From positions 5,018,480 through 5,082,479 of the forward strand of contig OZ004593.1 in the NCBI GenBank assembly GCA_963924555.1: a stretch of DNA of 64,000 nt. The letters are read 5' to 3'. The stretch is from Crambe crambe. Its lineage: Eukaryota > Porifera > Demospongiae > Poecilosclerida > Crambeidae. This document shows, piece by piece, positions 23,012-35,055 of this stretch (positions within the stretch are counted from its first letter, which is position 1; every line of letters starts with the position of its first letter). A program made the position numbers and the translations under genes. The notes under the pieces were generated by a model. That model was given only the letters and a program-made list of their open reading frames with translations. It made no database searches and was not told the DNA's origin.

Positions 23012-23862
23012 TTATTGCACATAGAGTTGCATGAAGCTTAAGTGTACTCCTTTATCATCAAGAAGCTGATCGGAACAGATCCTCACTTCAATATCATCAG
23101 AGGTGGGAGCAGGGAGAGTCACACTGAACCACGGAGGATTGTTGAAGGTGCAGCAGTTGGTGGTGCAGTCCATGGCATCCCACAGTGCACCATTGTAGTC
23201 ACCATCACAGAAGTAGTTATTCCCAACGAATGAAGGGGGCAATAGAGCATATGAGCGATCCTGATTATCACAGGGGCAGCGAAAAGTCCCATCAGCAGGG
23301 ACCTGGATGATACCATGGCCAGCAGCAAAAGACCAAATGTGTTGTCGAGGGGAACCATGAGTCACACTGACACCATCTATGCATGTATGTTTATAGGACT
23401 TCTTAAGGCAAAAGCATCTGGTGTATTGTTACTATATCCTATGGCTCGCCCACAAATGCGACTGTAAGTCACACCAGATGTTGAAAAAATTGTTCCTGGG
23501 CAGCTTCTGGGTGTGGAAGCAAAACATGACCTTGCAGGTGATGAAGCGAATGTCCAAGAGGAAGGACATTGCTGAGATGTGATATTCATGTTGAAGTGAG
23601 CAACTTCAATCCACTTCCCACTACCACAATCAGGAACCACTTCACCTGGCAGAAGTTCTTGCAGGGAAGAACGAATAGACTCACTGAGATTCCTTCTAGC
23701 AGACTCGATACTGTCACTTGCAGGACAGGATTGACTATCTTGTCCACCACTTATAGCAACAGGAGGAACATGAGTAGGTAGCGGATTATTGAGAGGTGGT
23801 TGGGCCAACTCTACTGTGAACAGAGAGGCACTGACAACCAGCAAACAAGCTCTAACAGACAT
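23012..23862 (-). pseudogene. Secreted Cys-rich protein, one frameshift
   Basis: Minus strand from the ATG at 23862. MSVRACLLVVSASLFTVELA is a clear signal peptide. After it come CGSGKWIEVAHFNMN, CPSSW, YSRICGRAIGY and DAFA, then, in another frame, IDGVSVTHGSPRQHIWSFAAG, CPCDN, PPSFVGNNYFCDG, CTTNCC, NNPPWFSVTLP and DDIEVRIC, ending about 23012. I recall this pattern as an uncharacterised secreted metazoan family (sponges, cnidarians, fish). No function is known to me. The two halves join only if one base is gained or lost near 23395-23405. This is either a real mutation or a sequence error, because the rest shows no decay. Three worse-decayed relatives lie in this window. Confidence 0.6.
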
Positions 23863-24129
23863 TCTGGATTTATCTAAGTGCCCCACCCATCATGAATATC
23901 AGGCAATGAATACTGCATACTGATTTACATGCAGTTACGTAACTAACTACTTAGTCACTATTAAGAAGTAGCTACATAGAACATTTTTTTTTGAGTTTTA
24001 TGAACAGCAGGAACTTCACAGATATTAGCTAAGCACCACCTTCTTTGATCTTTGGAATGGGCAGACACAAAATACTTATATCCCTTGCACTTGGATATAA
24101 CTATTACATAGCTACCTCAGTGCAGAGGA

Positions 24130-24280
24130 CAAACAAGCTATAGTTTTAAACTTCTCAGATGCTGAAATATACACCTTATTCCTTTCCTGTCTCCTTTTGA
24201 TATTTAAGCACTGATTAATGGGCTTCCCAGCACTACCGGTTTCTTGGGAGAAGGCTCAGTTGAACTCAGATATGCAAATC
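24130..24280 (+). pseudogene. Fragment of a type I receptor
   Basis: Short stretches match the intact receptor at 12688-14686: AAACTTCTCAGATGCTGA and CCTTTCCTGTCTCCTTT from the first Ig exon end, then TTAATGGGCTTCCCAGCACT and GGCTCAGTTGAACTCAGAT from the second Ig exon. Intervening sequence is lost. Similar relics occur at about 27660-27740, 35690-35760 and 50030-50330. Confidence 0.65.
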
Positions 24281-24486
24281 AATTAACCAAAATTGTGTAC
24301 TGTGTTGTTTCAACTAATCTATTCATCATTTGCTAATATTAGCTATAGCTATATTTCATGTGCACTGATCATTATTCCATTATTATCATTATTTGGAAAT
24401 GTAAATATCATGTTTTAATGTCCCCTCTCAGTCACTGTTGGGACAAAATGGTATGCAGTAAACACTTTCATTTCTTATAGCTAGTG

Positions 24487-26685
24487 ATGGCAACTCCTGA
24501 AATGATTCTGCCAACTAACAAGATCTTCCTTTTCACAGTTATGATGATAACTGTCTCATTAATTGTAGCAAAAGGTTTGCAACTTATAATTAGCTAAGAG
24601 TTAGAGTTAGTCTCCTTATCCTTCAGTAGCTTCTTCAGTATTTGTAGAGGACCCAGGACCAAGACATCTGATATCTCCTGTTGGATTACAATTCCAGCTC
24701 AACTGCTCAGTGGCTGTGGGACATTGTATAGCATGGGCTGTGTTTGTCACACCATTAAACAGAGTGTTACTAAGTGACAGTGGCTTTGAGGAGACCCTCC
24801 TCCGTCAACGTGGCATCACAGTGAGAGAATTGAGCAATCATTCATCTCAACTAGTTGTAAATCCCACAACAGTCCAACTAATAAACTACATAGAATGTAT
24901 AGATCTAGATCCTATCAGTGGAAGAAGATCTAGGGGCCAACGAGTGAATGTGACAATATATGGTACAAAACTTTGCACTATAATGCATGCAGAAATTGAA
25001 GATGAGTTCGAATTCACAGGTCCACCTTCACCTCCTACTGATGTTATGCTCACACCACTCACAGTTAACTCCCTCAGAGTTAGTTGGTCCTCTCCTCCCA
25101 CCCCTCCTGGAGTGACCCTGTACTTCAAACTGATGATATTCAACCTCAACAGTTCCAGTTCTGAACAAGTGCTGATGAGGACAGACATACAGACATTGCA
25201 CTACAATTTCACTGATAACAACATGACTAGACCATGTGATGTCTACAGCTTCCAAGTCACTGCAAGGAATGATGTTGGGATTGGTAATCCAAGTGAGATA
25301 ATCACTGGGAGTCTCCCCTCATTACCTGACATATCAACTGTGGAGGACTCACTCCAACACTCTCTGAGAGTTCAATTTAATGTGAATAGTGAACTAGTTG
25401 TAAAAGATGTTTTACCATTGCATGCATGCAGGATGCCACGACATGTCCAGCATACCCAGTGATGAAGTACACATTAGTGCTGGAGGACTCTGAAGGTAAT
25501 AGGAATGAGACGTCTCTGTCACTCACAGGCAATGGGTCAATCAGTGGGTTAATGGAGAACGTACGCTACACCTATTATATTGTGGCAATCAGTAGTATCG
25601 GAAATAGCACATCTTCTTCAAAGAGTATAAGTAAGTCAGTCTTATTGATTACATTAATTAACATATTGCATGTGAGCTTCTTTTCATAGTGATCACTGAT
25701 GTCACGACCGTGACCATTTGCCAAAGAAGTAACAATGACACTGGTACGTACCTTAAATGTCACATTTTTTGGCCATGGAAAAAGTGCTTTTTGCAGAGAA
25801 GTTAGTTTATAGCTAGCTGCATTGCACTTCCATGGTCCACAAGTCATCAAATGAAGGGTATAAGAAAGTTGATTTTCCACATAAAATATTGCTGGCTATC
25901 AATTTGAAACCCTCTGAGTAATCTCTGTGCACTGTTTTTAATTGATAACATGTTTGTTATCACAACAAAGTACATGTACAGTATGTAATAACAGATTTGA
26001 AACTGTAGATACAAGCAATATCATCCAGTGTTCTAGCTAGCTAGCCCTAGCTCTGGAATAATGATGACTGTATGATCATATCCAGCAGCTGCTGCAGTTC
26101 CTAGTGCTGGACTGGACACCACTGCCATTGTCTTCATTGGACTATCACTGGTCCTGCTGGTGTGTGTCCTTCCTATTGCAACCACCATTGCTTTCATCTG
26201 TGGAAGGAAAAATGGTTAGCTACTTCTGCCTATCAGCTAGCTATGTGAGCTTTTCTTTTGATTATGTTGTGATTAAATTTATTGGGCTATTCTGCTAGCT
26301 CTCAGTCACTGTATTACATATTATGGGCTAGTGGTATGTCTTATCATTTATTTTAAGGAATGGAACTCAATAATAAAGTACAAAGACATGAACTTGAAAG
26401 TGCCACAGAAATGGGCATACCTGTCAATGGGTAAGGTGTGAAAGAAGCACATTATATTAACCTGTACCTTTGTATTAAATCAGTGAGGAGGCAAGTACCA
26501 CTCAGGAAGCTCATTCTGGAACAGTTAAGGCAAGGCTTGGTGCCATATATCATGTGTATTGAGTTAATATGCTAGTCTCCTCTTCACGTTAGGATATTAT
26601 TAGTCTTGAGCGGAACCAGGCATATGAAATGGTGAAAGTCAATCTCCCTACTCCAGAGTATGCTGAGATTAGCTACGTGATTTAA
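24487..26685 (+). CDS. Ig+FN3 receptor II-1 with ITAM-like tail
   Basis: Nine exons with GT-AG borders: 24487-24574 (second ATG 24502), 24639-24962, 25020-25381, 25432-25630, 25690-25743, 26089-26214, 26358-26430, 26484-26523 and 26593-26685. From ATG 24502 the sum is 1344 nt (447 aa). Exon 1 is a signal peptide (KIFLFTVMMITVSLIVA). Exon 2 is an Ig domain (LNCSVAVGH, IECID). Exons 3-4 are two FN3-like domains (PSPPTDVMLTPLTVNSLRVSW, then YTLVLEDSE to YTYYIVAIS). Exon 6 is the TM helix (TAIVFIGLSLVLLVCVLPIA). Exons 7-9 are a tail ending in YEMV, 8 residues, YAEI, with a unique SYVI end. Nine codons near the start of the second FN3 are deleted in frame, as in II-4. A plasma-membrane recognition receptor is inferred. 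Confidence 0.82.
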
Positions 26686-27008
26686 AAAATGAGTTCAACA
26701 ATGCAAAACAACTTTTCTGTTATATAGTTATAATGCAATAGTTGTGTTTGTGCTGCCAAATCTAGGATTTTCGACTTTCACACAACCAGTCATATGGGAC
26801 AAACTCCCTAGCTAGTTTACACACACATGCAGCTGCTTATCAGTCTGTTTTGAGTTCCTTAACTGGATTATGCACATACATGCATGTACATAGCTATCCA
26901 TCTGTTTTTGAAAAGCCACACAAAATACATGCATGCATAAAACACTAAAGGATCATAATTTAGCTATAGCTCTCAGTTCAATGGATCAGATCTAAACGAG
27001 CAATAGCT

Positions 27009-27465
27009 AAAATGGTAATGAATACCAGTATCCTGAATTTAGTCATGATAGCTGTGTAGTGATACATGTGAGTGGAGATATTATGGATTATATTTCAGTA
27101 GCTTTTACTTTTTAATAGCTTATGTGACATTTATGTGTTTAGCTATCTCCATCTACATTTCGAGGAGTCACCTCCATTACTCTGAACTTGCCTGACTGCT
27201 CTTTGGACCGTGCTAATAGCTAATGCTGTCACTCTTTGTGATGGGACGAATGTGTTACTGGATGGTGTCTTAGGTCCACAACGTCCAAACCTCAACAACA
27301 CTGAAGATAAAAAGAAGTTTGTTGCATGGAATTCTAGTGGTGGTCCATATTGACCATACATATTCTTTGAAATGTGAGACCCATCTATACAGATAACACT
27401 CAGCTTAATGAGTGAGTCATCTCAGGAAGTGAGCAGATACATGAACAAAACGGTTAGTACTATCA
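27009..27465 (+). pseudogene. Fragment of an I' receptor (copy a)
   Basis: It starts with the remains of the signal exon (ATGGTAATGAATACCAGTAT, shortened) and continues at 27130 with the N-terminal domain exon (TTTCGAGGAGTCACCTCC). Small insertions (for example GCTA at about 27143 and again near 27220) and an in-frame TGA at about 27350 break it. It ends about 27465, before the Ig part. Confidence 0.8.
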
Positions 27466-28070
27466 GTGCAGCATGATTAGAGAGGGGTCCTTTTAATTAA
27501 TACACAGCAGAATTATGATTTTAGGAAACTGATTAGGGAGTCCATATAAACAACCTTTTCTTGTTGTTGGGAACTAGCTCAGCTGGTTAGTATACAAGAG
27601 ATCAGGGTATACCCATTCACAGACATTAAGCACCACTTTTCTTTGATCTTTGGACTAGGCAGACTTATATCCCTCACACTTGGGATAAACCAGCTATTAG
27701 GACAAGCAAGCTAATTTTAAAGATGCTGAAATCATAAATGTAAGCAAACACATACATGATGATCTATATTGATATGGTCCAGGCTATATAGCTTATAATT
27801 AAGCTTGTGGAGGGTGTAGCTATGTATGTAGGCTACTGACTACAGAGTTGGACCATAACATGCAGTTGTGATTATTAATGCTCAACATCAGCTTCTCCAA
27901 GTCCTCCCTCAGGCTCATTGTAGAGATACAGACCTACACTGTAACTATCTGTTTGGATTGCACACATTGACTGCTTACTTAATGCAACTGTGATCACATG
28001 TGGCTGGAATTGCTTACTATAACCCTTAAAATAGAACTTTGAACCCTGGACATAGCTAAAAACTCCTGAA
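27466..28070. other. Spacer between receptor copies
   Basis: It contains a short type I relic (about 27660-27740) and a block (about 27790-28065) that also precedes II-3 (35790-36060) and, in part, II-4, II-6 and II-7. That block is the shared 5-prime flank of the tandem II genes and would hold any common promoter. No specific site can be named. Confidence 0.5.
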
Positions 28071-30262
28071 ATGATTCTGCTAACTAACAAGATCTTCCTT
28101 TTCACAGTTATGATGATAACTGTCTCAGTAATTGTAGAAAAAGGTTTGCAGCTTATAATTAGCTAAGAGTTAGAGCTAGTCTCCTTCTGTAGCTTCCTCT
28201 GTATTTGTAGAGGATCCAGGACCAAGACATGTGATATCTCCTGTTGGATCACAATTCCAGCTCAACTGCTCAGTGGCTGTGGGACATGGTGTAGCATGGG
28301 CTGTGTTTATCACACCATTAAACAGAGAGTTACTAAGTGACAGTGGCTTAGATGAGACCCTCCTCCGTCAATGTGGCATCACAGTGCGAGAATTGAGCAA
28401 TGATCATTCATCTCAACTAGTTGTAAATCCCAACTAGTAAACTACATAGAATGTATAGATCTAGATATTATTAATGGAGTCAGAACTAGGGGTCAACGAG
28501 TGAATGTGACCATTTATGGTAGGTGCATGCTGTTCATAGACTTGGTTGATTATTAGTCATAATTCTTCACAGGTCCCCCCTCACCTCCTACTGATGTTAT
28601 GCTCACACCACTCACAGTCAACTCCCTCAGAGTTAGTTGGTCCTCTCCTCCCACCCCTCCTGGAGTGACCCTGTACTTCAACCTGACGACATTCAACCTC
28701 AACAGTTCCAGTTCTGAACCAGTGCTCATGAGGACAGACATACAGACACAGCACTACATCTTCACTGATAATGATAGGGCTAGACCATGTGATGTCTACA
28801 GCTTCCAAGTCACTGCAAGGAATGATGCTGGGATTGGTAATCCAAGTGAGATAATCACTGGGAGTCTTCCCTCATTACCTGACATATCAGCTGTGGAGGA
28901 CTCACTCCAACACTCTCTAGCTAAGGCTAATGGAAGTGTCACTCTGAGAGTTCAATTCAATGTGAATAGTGAATTACAAACTATGACTTACCAAGTTGTA
29001 AAAGATGTTTTACCTTTGCAGGAGGCTATGGCATGTCCAGAATACCCAGTGATGAAGTACACATTAGTGCTGGAAGACTCTGAAGGTGATAGGAATGAGA
29101 CATCTCTATCACTCACAGGCAATGTGTCAATCAGTGGGTTAATGGAGAACGTATGCTACACCTATTATATTGTGGCAGTAAACAGTGTTGGAAATAGCAC
29201 ATCTTCTTCAAGGAGTATAAGTAAGTCAGTCTTACTGAATACATTAACATGAGCTTCTTAAATTTTCATAGTGATCACTGATGTCACGACCATGACCATT
29301 TGCCAAAGAAGTAACAATGACACTGGTACGTACCAGATTTTTGGCCATGGAAAGTGCTTCAGAGAAGCTAGTTTATAGCTATATAGCTATGATATTAATT
29401 GGCATCTGCTTAGCTAATGGCTACACTTAAAAAAGTAGATTGCCACATAAGATGTTGCTAGCTATCAGTAATCTGTGCACTGCTTTTAATTGATCAATTA
29501 TCTACAACCATGGACATAGCTACACAGCAGCCTGTATATGTGGTTGTTGATAACAAATCTTGCTGATTTGAAGAGCATCATCAAAAACTATCAGTGTTGT
29601 ATCTATACATAGCTAGCTACTGATGACTGTATGGTGATCATATCTAGCAGCTGCTGCAGTTCCTAGTGCTGGACTGGACACCACTGCCATTGTCTTCATT
29701 GTACTATCACTGTGTGTGTCCTTCCTATTGCAACCACCATTGCTTACATCTGTGGAAAGAAAAATGGTTAGAACTAGGCTTGAACACATTGTGAGCTACT
29801 TCTGCCTATTAGCCAGCTATCCTTCTAGCTTTGTCTTTTGATCGTATGTTCATGATTTATTGGGCTATTCTGCTAGCTATAAGTCACTGTATTATTGTGG
29901 GCTAGTGGTATGTCTTATCATTTATTTTAAGGAATGGAACTCAATAATAAAGTACAAAGACATGAACTTGAACTTGAAAGTACCACAGAAATGGGCATAC
30001 CTGTTAATTGGTAAGGTGTGAAAAGAAGCATATTGGTTTCTGTATTAACTCATACCTTCATATTAAATCAGTGAGGAGGCAAGTATCACTCAGGACGCTC
30101 ATTCTGGAACAGTTAAGGCAAGGCTTGGTGCCATATCATGTGTATTGAGTTAATAATTATTGGCTAGTCTCCTCTTCATGTTAGGATACTATTAGTCTTG
30201 AGCGGAACCAGGCATATGAAATGGTGAAGGTCGATCTCCCTGCTCCTGAGTACGCCTCTTGA
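28071..30262 (+). pseudogene. Ig+FN3 receptor II-2, inactivated
   Basis: The same nine-exon plan as II-1. Lesions relative to intact copies: the exon 2 acceptor CCTCAG has become CCTCTG (the next AG, 8 bp on, keeps the frame); 10 bp are missing in the Ig exon near 28430, giving a stop at 28435-28437; about 10 bp are missing in the transmembrane exon near 29708; and the tail ends PEYAS instead of PEYAEI. FN3 exons 28573-28961 and 29022-29220 are still open. The first tail tyrosine (YEMV) remains. Confidence 0.85.
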
Positions 30263-30665
30263 CCAGAGAGAGGGTCATGAATATTAAGAGTGTACTAGCT
30301 GTTGTAGGTGGGTAGTTGTATACACTTAACAATGCAAGACAACTTTCAACTTATTAGCTAATTTTTAAAAATGCAGTTATGCAATAATAGTTGTGTTTGC
30401 ACTGCCAAATCTATAGGATTTTCAACTTTCAATATGTTGTTATGACACAACCATTCATATGGGACAAACTCCCTAGCTAGTTTACACACACATGCAGCTG
30501 CTTATCAGTCTGTTTTGAGTTCCTTAGCTGGATTATGCACACATGTAACTAGCTATGTTTATCTGTCTGTTATGAAAAGCTACACAAAATACATGCATAA
30601 AACCGCTTCACTAAAGGATCATAATTGAGCTATAGGTCTCAGTTTAGTGGCTCGAAAGTCTAAAA

Positions 30666-33034
30666 ATGGTAATGAATACCAGTATCCTGCTGATATTGAA
30701 TTTAGTCATGATGGTGAAGGGACAGCTGTGTAGTGATACATGTGAGTGGAGATATGGGTTATATTTAAGTAGCTAGCTATTCAGTAGCTTTTGTTGTTAA
30801 TTAACTTTTCTATAGCTTATGTAACATCTATGCGTTTATCTCCATCTACATTTCGAGGAGTCACCTCCATTACTCCGGACTTGCCTGGCTGCTCTTTGGA
30901 TCGTACCAATAATGCTGTCACTCTTTGTAATGGGACGAATGTGTTACTGGATGGTGTCTTAGGTCCGCAACGTCCAAACCTCAACAACGATGAAGATAAA
31001 AAGAAGTTTGTTGCATGGAATTCTAGTGGTGGTCCATACATATCCTTTGAAATGCAAGACCCATCTATACAGATAACAGCTATTGATCTCTACATACTGA
31101 ATTACCCAGGACAGAATATTAGCATGCCAAATATGCAGTTGTATCGAACCTCTAATCCCACAACCACAGATCCAAACATTCCCTTCACAGAGTTCATCGA
31201 TTTTTACTTGCTAGACAATGATGAGTTATCTAAAAATGATACTACTCGTAAGAAGGTCATTTTACGTCCTAGGACACCATTTTCCAGTGGAAGTATTCTC
31301 CTCAGATGGACATTCAGGGGACTATACAAAGTGCACTGGTTCCTCCTGAGTGAAATCAGGTTCTGCAAAGACTCACAGTCAGATTTCATTCCAGGTGTTG
31401 TGTTATTTCGAACCCCTCCATTAAAGATTAAGACACTTCACCCGAGTGCTGAAGATCTTGCCAGAGGGTCACTGGCATTAATATGCACAGTACCACTCCA
31501 AGGATCTTTCAACTGGCGGTGGAGAAAAGGCCAGGTAACTCTGCGAGATTCCAACAAATTCTCAATCCTCGGTGCAGATGGTACCAGAACTAGCAGACTG
31601 ATCATTCATCAGCTGGACTACATGGATGCTGAGAATTACTCTTGCGACGCTACGTATTCAATTCTGGTTTCATATCGAACAAGAAAATATGACGTGCAAT
31701 TTCCAAGTAAGTTTTGAATATAGGACTTAGCTAGTTCAATGATGTGCTAGCTATTCATCAAAATCCACCTATAATTCTCATTAGCTATCCTTCCTAATGG
31801 TAATGATGTAATGATGTGATAACAGTAGCTAACTGTTATGGTTTATACTAGCTTGAGCTAGTCGTACGTAACCTCTTGGCTTGTGAATGCTGACATAATA
31901 GAGAAACTGTTCACCTGGGTATCACACTTAACTATTTATCTCCTAGAGGAGTCAGAAAGATAGACTGTGAACTTTTAAGCTATTTTTTTAAAATGTGATT
32001 CGAAATTCATATGCTGCAGCGATAATAGAGGGAGTGCCAACATCTATAGGATTCTCAGGAGAGGAATCTGTGTCCCTGCCCTGCGAGGTCCATGGCTATA
32101 TAACTACCTTTAATCCTCCTGTTTGGACAAGCTATGGAGCAAGTTTCATCAACGTTTCTAAATATACTGTCACAGTCAGTGCTGGTTCTAATAAATCACT
32201 CATCTTCCCCAATGGTTTTGAAAAACGGTCTATCATTTCAACTCTGACGATTCATCAGCTCAGTGCTGAACATGAAGGCAGTTACACGTGTATGACAGAG
32301 GGTAACAGAACCGTGACTCAACTCCTGATCATGTCAGCATCAAATAGTACCAGCTCCTCTCCCTCTGCTTCCAGTACTATACCCAAAGGAAATGGTGAGA
32401 AGCTAGCTAGCTATAGCTAGAACCTTTATAGTTAGCACAGAAGTGTGGCCCAACTTTTAGAGTCTTGGTTGTAGAACTTGGTTAACTTTATACTAGCTAC
32501 AAATGACTAGCTAACTTGTTACTATTCTGGCCTTCTCCTATATACAGATCATGAACATTATCAGCTAGCTAAATGATCATTGTTTTGTTTCTTATAGCTA
32601 AGTCCTTTGATAGGAGGTTATTGTCTTCAATAATAATAATTGTGTTTGCTTGTAAATACTGCTCTACATGTGCAGGTGCATCTGAGAAGACTAGCTGCTC
32701 CCACTTCACAGAAGTGATCATATCATGTGCAGTCTGTTTGGCGATCCTTATAGTGTTTGCCACTCTACTAGTGACAGCTGCTATTGCTTGTGCTAAACGA
32801 AGAAGAGGCCACATGTCATCAGCTCCTCCCACTGAGTTACGAACAAGAGAGGAGACACATCATGAGATTTCTCGTAGGTCTTGGGGTCTTGATAACGAGA
32901 CTTATGTGGAGATGAATGGTGCATCTTGCATAAGGTTGGAGGACAATTATGAGAAAATGAACAGTGTGTCTTGTAGGAATGAAATATATGAAAAAATTGA
33001 AGATCTGAGCAAGAACTCATACTGCAATAACTGA
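30666..33034 (+). CDS. I' receptor: N-terminal domain, two Ig, TM, tail with YxxM motifs
   Basis: Four exons, 30666-30741, 30816-31706, 32020-32394 and 32676-33034, with phase-1 GT-AG introns. The sum is 1701 nt (566 aa). Exon 1 encodes a signal peptide (MNTSILLILNLVMMVKG); I took its donor as GTGAGT at 30742 because only that phase fits exon 2. Exon 2 holds a domain of about 195 aa (TFRGVTSITPDLPGC, AIDLYILNYPGQNI, ILLRWTF, FLLSEIRFC) and an Ig domain (ALICTV, FNWRW, ENYSCDA). Its beta-rich pattern recalls galactose-binding or discoidin-like folds, which is unproven. Exon 3 is a second Ig (SLPCEV, GSYTCMT). Exon 4 has a TM (VIISCAVCLAILIVFATLL), a basic stop-transfer KRRR, and tail tyrosines YVEM, YEKM, YEKI and YCNN. 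YxxM suggests PI3-kinase docking and YxN suggests Grb2 (family knowledge, not shown here). Confidence 0.82.
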
Positions 33035-34059
33035 TTTTGTTTTATAAATATGTCGTGTGGTAGCTACAGCATCATGCTTAATTATTTTGAAGGTCTAATA
33101 TTTTGCATAAAATTGAATCAAAGAAGTCCAAAAATCCTTTGCCCAGATCCACCTAAATTTACTCCACAGTGTGGTCAGTCATTTGACTCACAGGTGTGAT
33201 GATTAAGGAAATGACCTTGAAAGTGCAAGCCAAAATGGATGATGATTGTGTCATGCATATCTTTGACCAGATGATTGCTGAGGCTCATGAGGCCCATGCC
33301 ACATGCTGCCAAGATACACTGTATGCAAACACCACAATGTAACAGCATTATAATGGCTATTCATGTCACTAATATTATCTGGGTTTCATTTCTGGTTCCC
33401 AAAATCCTGAATGTCACATATGCAACTCCACTCTGACATCTGTACTGTATAAAGTTTGTGTGTGTGCAGATGGGGCTATCACACCTTGGCCTAAGGGGGC
33501 TGACCAAGCCCCCGCTAGAGGCTAGTTGCTTTTTAGGGGAACTGAAAAATGAAGTGGTAAGCACTTGACATGTAGTTATACTAGCTACGTATACTCATTA
33601 TGTTCAGCTCTACAGTACATTCGAAATCACTCAACCATTAGCTACCAGTGTTGATAATGTACTCTCTGTACTGACAACACCAGAACCTGACTTGTCATTT
33701 TATCATCATTTTAAACCTTTTGCTGTGATATATCCTCCCTCAGACACACTTTAGTTCTTCTTTTTTTTCTGTTTCACCTGTACGCTTTTCCCTTTGGGCG
33801 TGAACTGATTTAATTGCAAAGTACTGTAGGTAGTGGTGACCGTCTGACTGATGGTAAATAAGTTACTAGCTAGCATAAGTAATGGAAGAAAGTAGCAGCT
33901 AGCTGTCCTACATACTTTAATGGCTAGCTATTGATAACCCCACTTCTGTATTTTGAACAACCATGTGCCACAATATATGATCATAGCTAGCTAACAGCTA
34001 GATTTCCCTCAGTTTTTCTCTCCCCAATTTTAAAAACAAACAGGATATCTGTCCCCTTT
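33035..34059. other. 3-prime flank of the I' receptor
   Basis: No gene seen. 33370-33490 and 33830-33920 resemble 4700-4780 and 5670-5750, showing that the flank of the first duplication block and this flank share ancestry. Confidence 0.5.
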
Positions 34060-34650
34060 GGCAAGTTTGTCTATGACCCTCTCCTTTCATATAGCCTGTG
34101 TGCAGCAGTTGATGTTGTACACTCCACAGCATCCCACAGTGCTGCTGGCATTGTAGCATAGACTTGTAATGTATCTCCAACCATTCTGCTTGCTGCATGA
34201 TCAACCTTATCATTATGTATCACAGTATGTGATGCTTGGTTACACACCTTGACTGGGCTCATTATTATGGCATGCCCTATAGCTCTGTATCAAATCAGAC
34301 ATACATATTCTACATGCTTGTAGCTAACATGTGAGAATACAGCCCATGCAGCCAGATATTAGGGCATTTCTGTAACCTATAAGAAAAATTTCTCCAGAAA
34401 GCCCAGCCCATCTGCCAGATTTGTCTCACTTCAATATCATGGAGGATTGTTGAAAGTGCGGCAGTTGGTGCCAAATGCAGCAGTTATTACTGACAAATGA
34501 AAGAGTTTAGAGGAATCACAGGGACAGTGAAATAAATAAGCCCATATCACAGACATTCTTCTTCAAATAACAGCTGGATTAGCGGATCATCACCAAATGT
34601 AAGTGCCCCTCCCCCTCATAAATATCAGACAATGAAGATACATACTTAAC
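34060..34650 (-). pseudogene. Decayed copy of the secreted Cys-rich gene
   Basis: On the minus strand, pieces match 23100-23300 (GCATCCCACAGTGC, GGAGGATTGTTGAAAGTGC, CACAGGGACAGTGAAA) in scrambled and indel-rich form. The region from 34500 to 34640 matches both flanks of the long-TIR element at 19248-22417, without the insertion. Confidence 0.6.
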
Positions 34651-34934
34651 ATCTAGCTACCCCTCTTAGAAGGAGATGATAGAAACAAAGCAGGAGAGAA
34701 CATTAAACTTCACATGCATAGTACTATGTACATCAGATGACTAGGTAAAACTAAGGAAGAAACTGATACCATGACCTACTCAATGGGCCAAGTATGGCAC
34801 TGATAACCAGCAAACAAGCTGCATGTGTATAGCTAGTTTAGCCAGGACACGAACATTCTGGACCTAATAGCTACCATTGTAGAAGCTTGGCACAGTGCAC
34901 CATTCCATCACAGAAATAAATGAATGGGGCTGTC

Positions 34935-35055
34935 ATGCCAAAAGTGGACCGGGAAAAAAGTGGACCCGGTCCAGTTTCACTGCCATGAGCTCGACAGGTC
35001 CACTTTTGGCAAGGGAAAAAAGTGGCCCCAGTTCAGTTTCACTGCCAAAATCTTG
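34935..35055. repeat. Two diverged tandem units rich in AAAAAAGTGGAC
   Basis: The unit GCCAAAAGTGGACC... GGGAAAAAAGTGG... CAGTTTCACTGCCA occurs twice about 70 bp apart with partial internal palindromes (GGACCGGG / CCCGGTCC). Function unknown. It may be the end of an unrecognised repeat. Confidence 0.5.

Noticed and set aside
24886-25255. Minus-strand frames recurring over every FN3 exon (SRRGGRRGPTNSEG type)
   Set aside because: They recur only because the exon is duplicated. They are antisense to well-supported FN3 coding sequence.
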